Source: a virus
DNA length: 33,333 bases
Direction: 5' to 3' (one strand)
IMG/VR virus record: IMGVR_UViG_3300021138_000105
Location: 1-33,333 of that record
The notes under the pieces are model-generated. The model was not told where the DNA came from. It worked only from the letters and a program-made list of their open reading frames with translations, and did not search any database. The translations under genes and the position numbers were made by a program. Positions 32,660 through 33,333 of the stretch are shown here, one piece after another (within the stretch, counting starts at the first letter, position 1; every line of letters starts with the position of its first letter).

Positions 32660-33333
32660 TGGCAAATACAGTTAGCAAACTAGCTAATACTGGTACACTT
32701 GAAACCTATAGCTACATCGACGAAGTAACAAACAACCCTGCTGCGATGGGTAGTATTTCGTTTAATGGTAGTTCTCAATATCTTTCTGCTCCATCAAATG
32801 CTGCATTTACATTAGGTACTGGCGATTTCACTATTGAATGTTGGGTTTATCCAACTACTTTAAGTAGTTATAATGTTATTATTGATATGAGAAATGGCAC
32901 AACGCTTGCAGTAGCTCCACAAATTTATCTTTCTCCTATATTATATTATAACGTAGCGAACGTGAATCAAATTACTGGTCCAAGTATAACCGTTAATACT
33001 TGGTATCATATTGCTGTTTCAAGAAGTAGTGGCGTTACTAAAATGTTTGTTAATGGTTCACAAGTTGGTTCAAGTTATACAGATACAAACAGTTATATTT
33101 TAAACTCACCTAAAATTGGTATAACTAGTGGTTTATCTTCAGGATATTATGCTGGTTATATTTCTAACTTGCGTGTAGTTAAAGGCACAGCATTATACAC
33201 ATCAGCATTTACTCCATCAAATTTACCGTTGACTCCTGTTGTTGGTACATCACTGTTATTGAACACACCATACACTAATGATGCGTTTTTAGATTCAAGT
33301 CCAAACGCTTTTACAGTCACTAACGTCAGTTCT
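32659..33333 (+). CDS. Partial LamG/concanavalin-A-like lectin protein (fibre tip)
   Basis: The ATG overlaps the previous stop (TAATG) and the frame stays open for 225 codons to the window edge, so the C-terminus is missing. Residues 1-25 (MANTVSKLANTGTLETYSYI) are a short anchor. From about 32 there is a LamG-type, concanavalin-A-like fold: GSISFNGSSQYLSAPSNAAF, DFTIECWVYP, TWYHIAVSRSSGVTKMFVNG, then GYISNLRVVKGTALYTSAFT and a following LLLNTPYTNDAFLDSSPNAF. These segments are characteristic of the LamG-3/ConA-like domains found in phage and bacterial surface proteins. Known: such domains bind glycans. Inferred: a receptor-binding tip or side fibre; more domains may follow outside the window. 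Confidence 0.85.
   Translation, partial: MANTVSKLANTGTLETYSYIDEVTNNPAAMGSISFNGSSQYLSAPSNAAFTLGTGDFTIECWVYPTTLSSYNVIIDMRNGTTLAVAPQIYLSPILYYNVANVNQITGPSITVNTWYHIAVSRSSGVTKMFVNGSQVGSSYTDTNSYILNSPKIGITSGLSSGYYAGYISNLRVVKGTALYTSAFTPSNLPLTPVVGTSLLLNTPYTNDAFLDSSPNAFTVTNVSS

Overview
The window is a block of tail, baseplate and fibre genes from a strictly virulent-type T4-like myovirus. Proteins resembling T4 gp4, gp26, gp53, gp27, gp5, gp25, gp6 and gp8 are recognisable by eye, together with a PAAR spike tip and several fibre genes. The DNA is AT-rich (about one third G+C in most lines), genes are packed end to end with TAATG/ATGA overlaps, and fibre proteins are rich in Ser, Thr, Asn and Gly. This style fits marine or freshwater T4-like phages of AT-rich hosts (cyanophage or pelagiphage type), but nothing in the window names the host. 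No integrase, tRNA, CRISPR array or insertion sequence is visible.

Layout. Positions 1-4139 are a leftward operon: a gp4-like head-completion nuclease, a conserved protein of uncertain role, a tail-tube-fold protein (gp19/gp54 type), a gp26-like chaperone with a probable -1 frameshift extension, and a long partial protein carrying a lysozyme/transglycosylase-like domain and an M15 peptidase-like domain (its start is at 1584; it runs off the left edge). A 57-base divergent spacer holds a T4-type late promoter motif. Positions 4197-14604 are a rightward baseplate operon: gp48-like tube cap, gp53-like wedge, gp27-like hub, a stand-alone gp5 OB-fold, a large hydrophobic protein, a gp5/VgrG-like needle, a PAAR tip, gp25, gp6 and a gp7-position wedge protein.

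Positions 14618-18627 are a fibre cassette with duplicated gene starts, two islands of much higher G+C, a mini-gene resembling fibre-assembly proteins and a 61-residue cupin. Positions 18639-27218 return to baseplate/tail genes: gp8-like, a 1351-residue DUF4815-type protein ending in an S74-like chaperone domain, a 906-residue structural protein and a coiled-coil mini-protein. Positions 27226-33333 hold a second fibre bank, two small structural proteins, two mini-genes, and a partial LamG-type lectin protein cut by the right edge.

How it works together: wedge proteins (gp25, gp6, gp53, gp7-like, gp8) surround the hub and spike (gp27, OB-fold, needle, PAAR). The tube starts on the gp48- and gp54-like proteins. 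The gp26-like chaperone and its frameshifted form lie directly before the long hydrolase, the place where many tailed phages put their tape measure. The cell-wall hydrolase that T4 inserts into gp5 is here apparently moved to that leftward gene. The fibre banks supply receptor recognition and show clear signs of module exchange.
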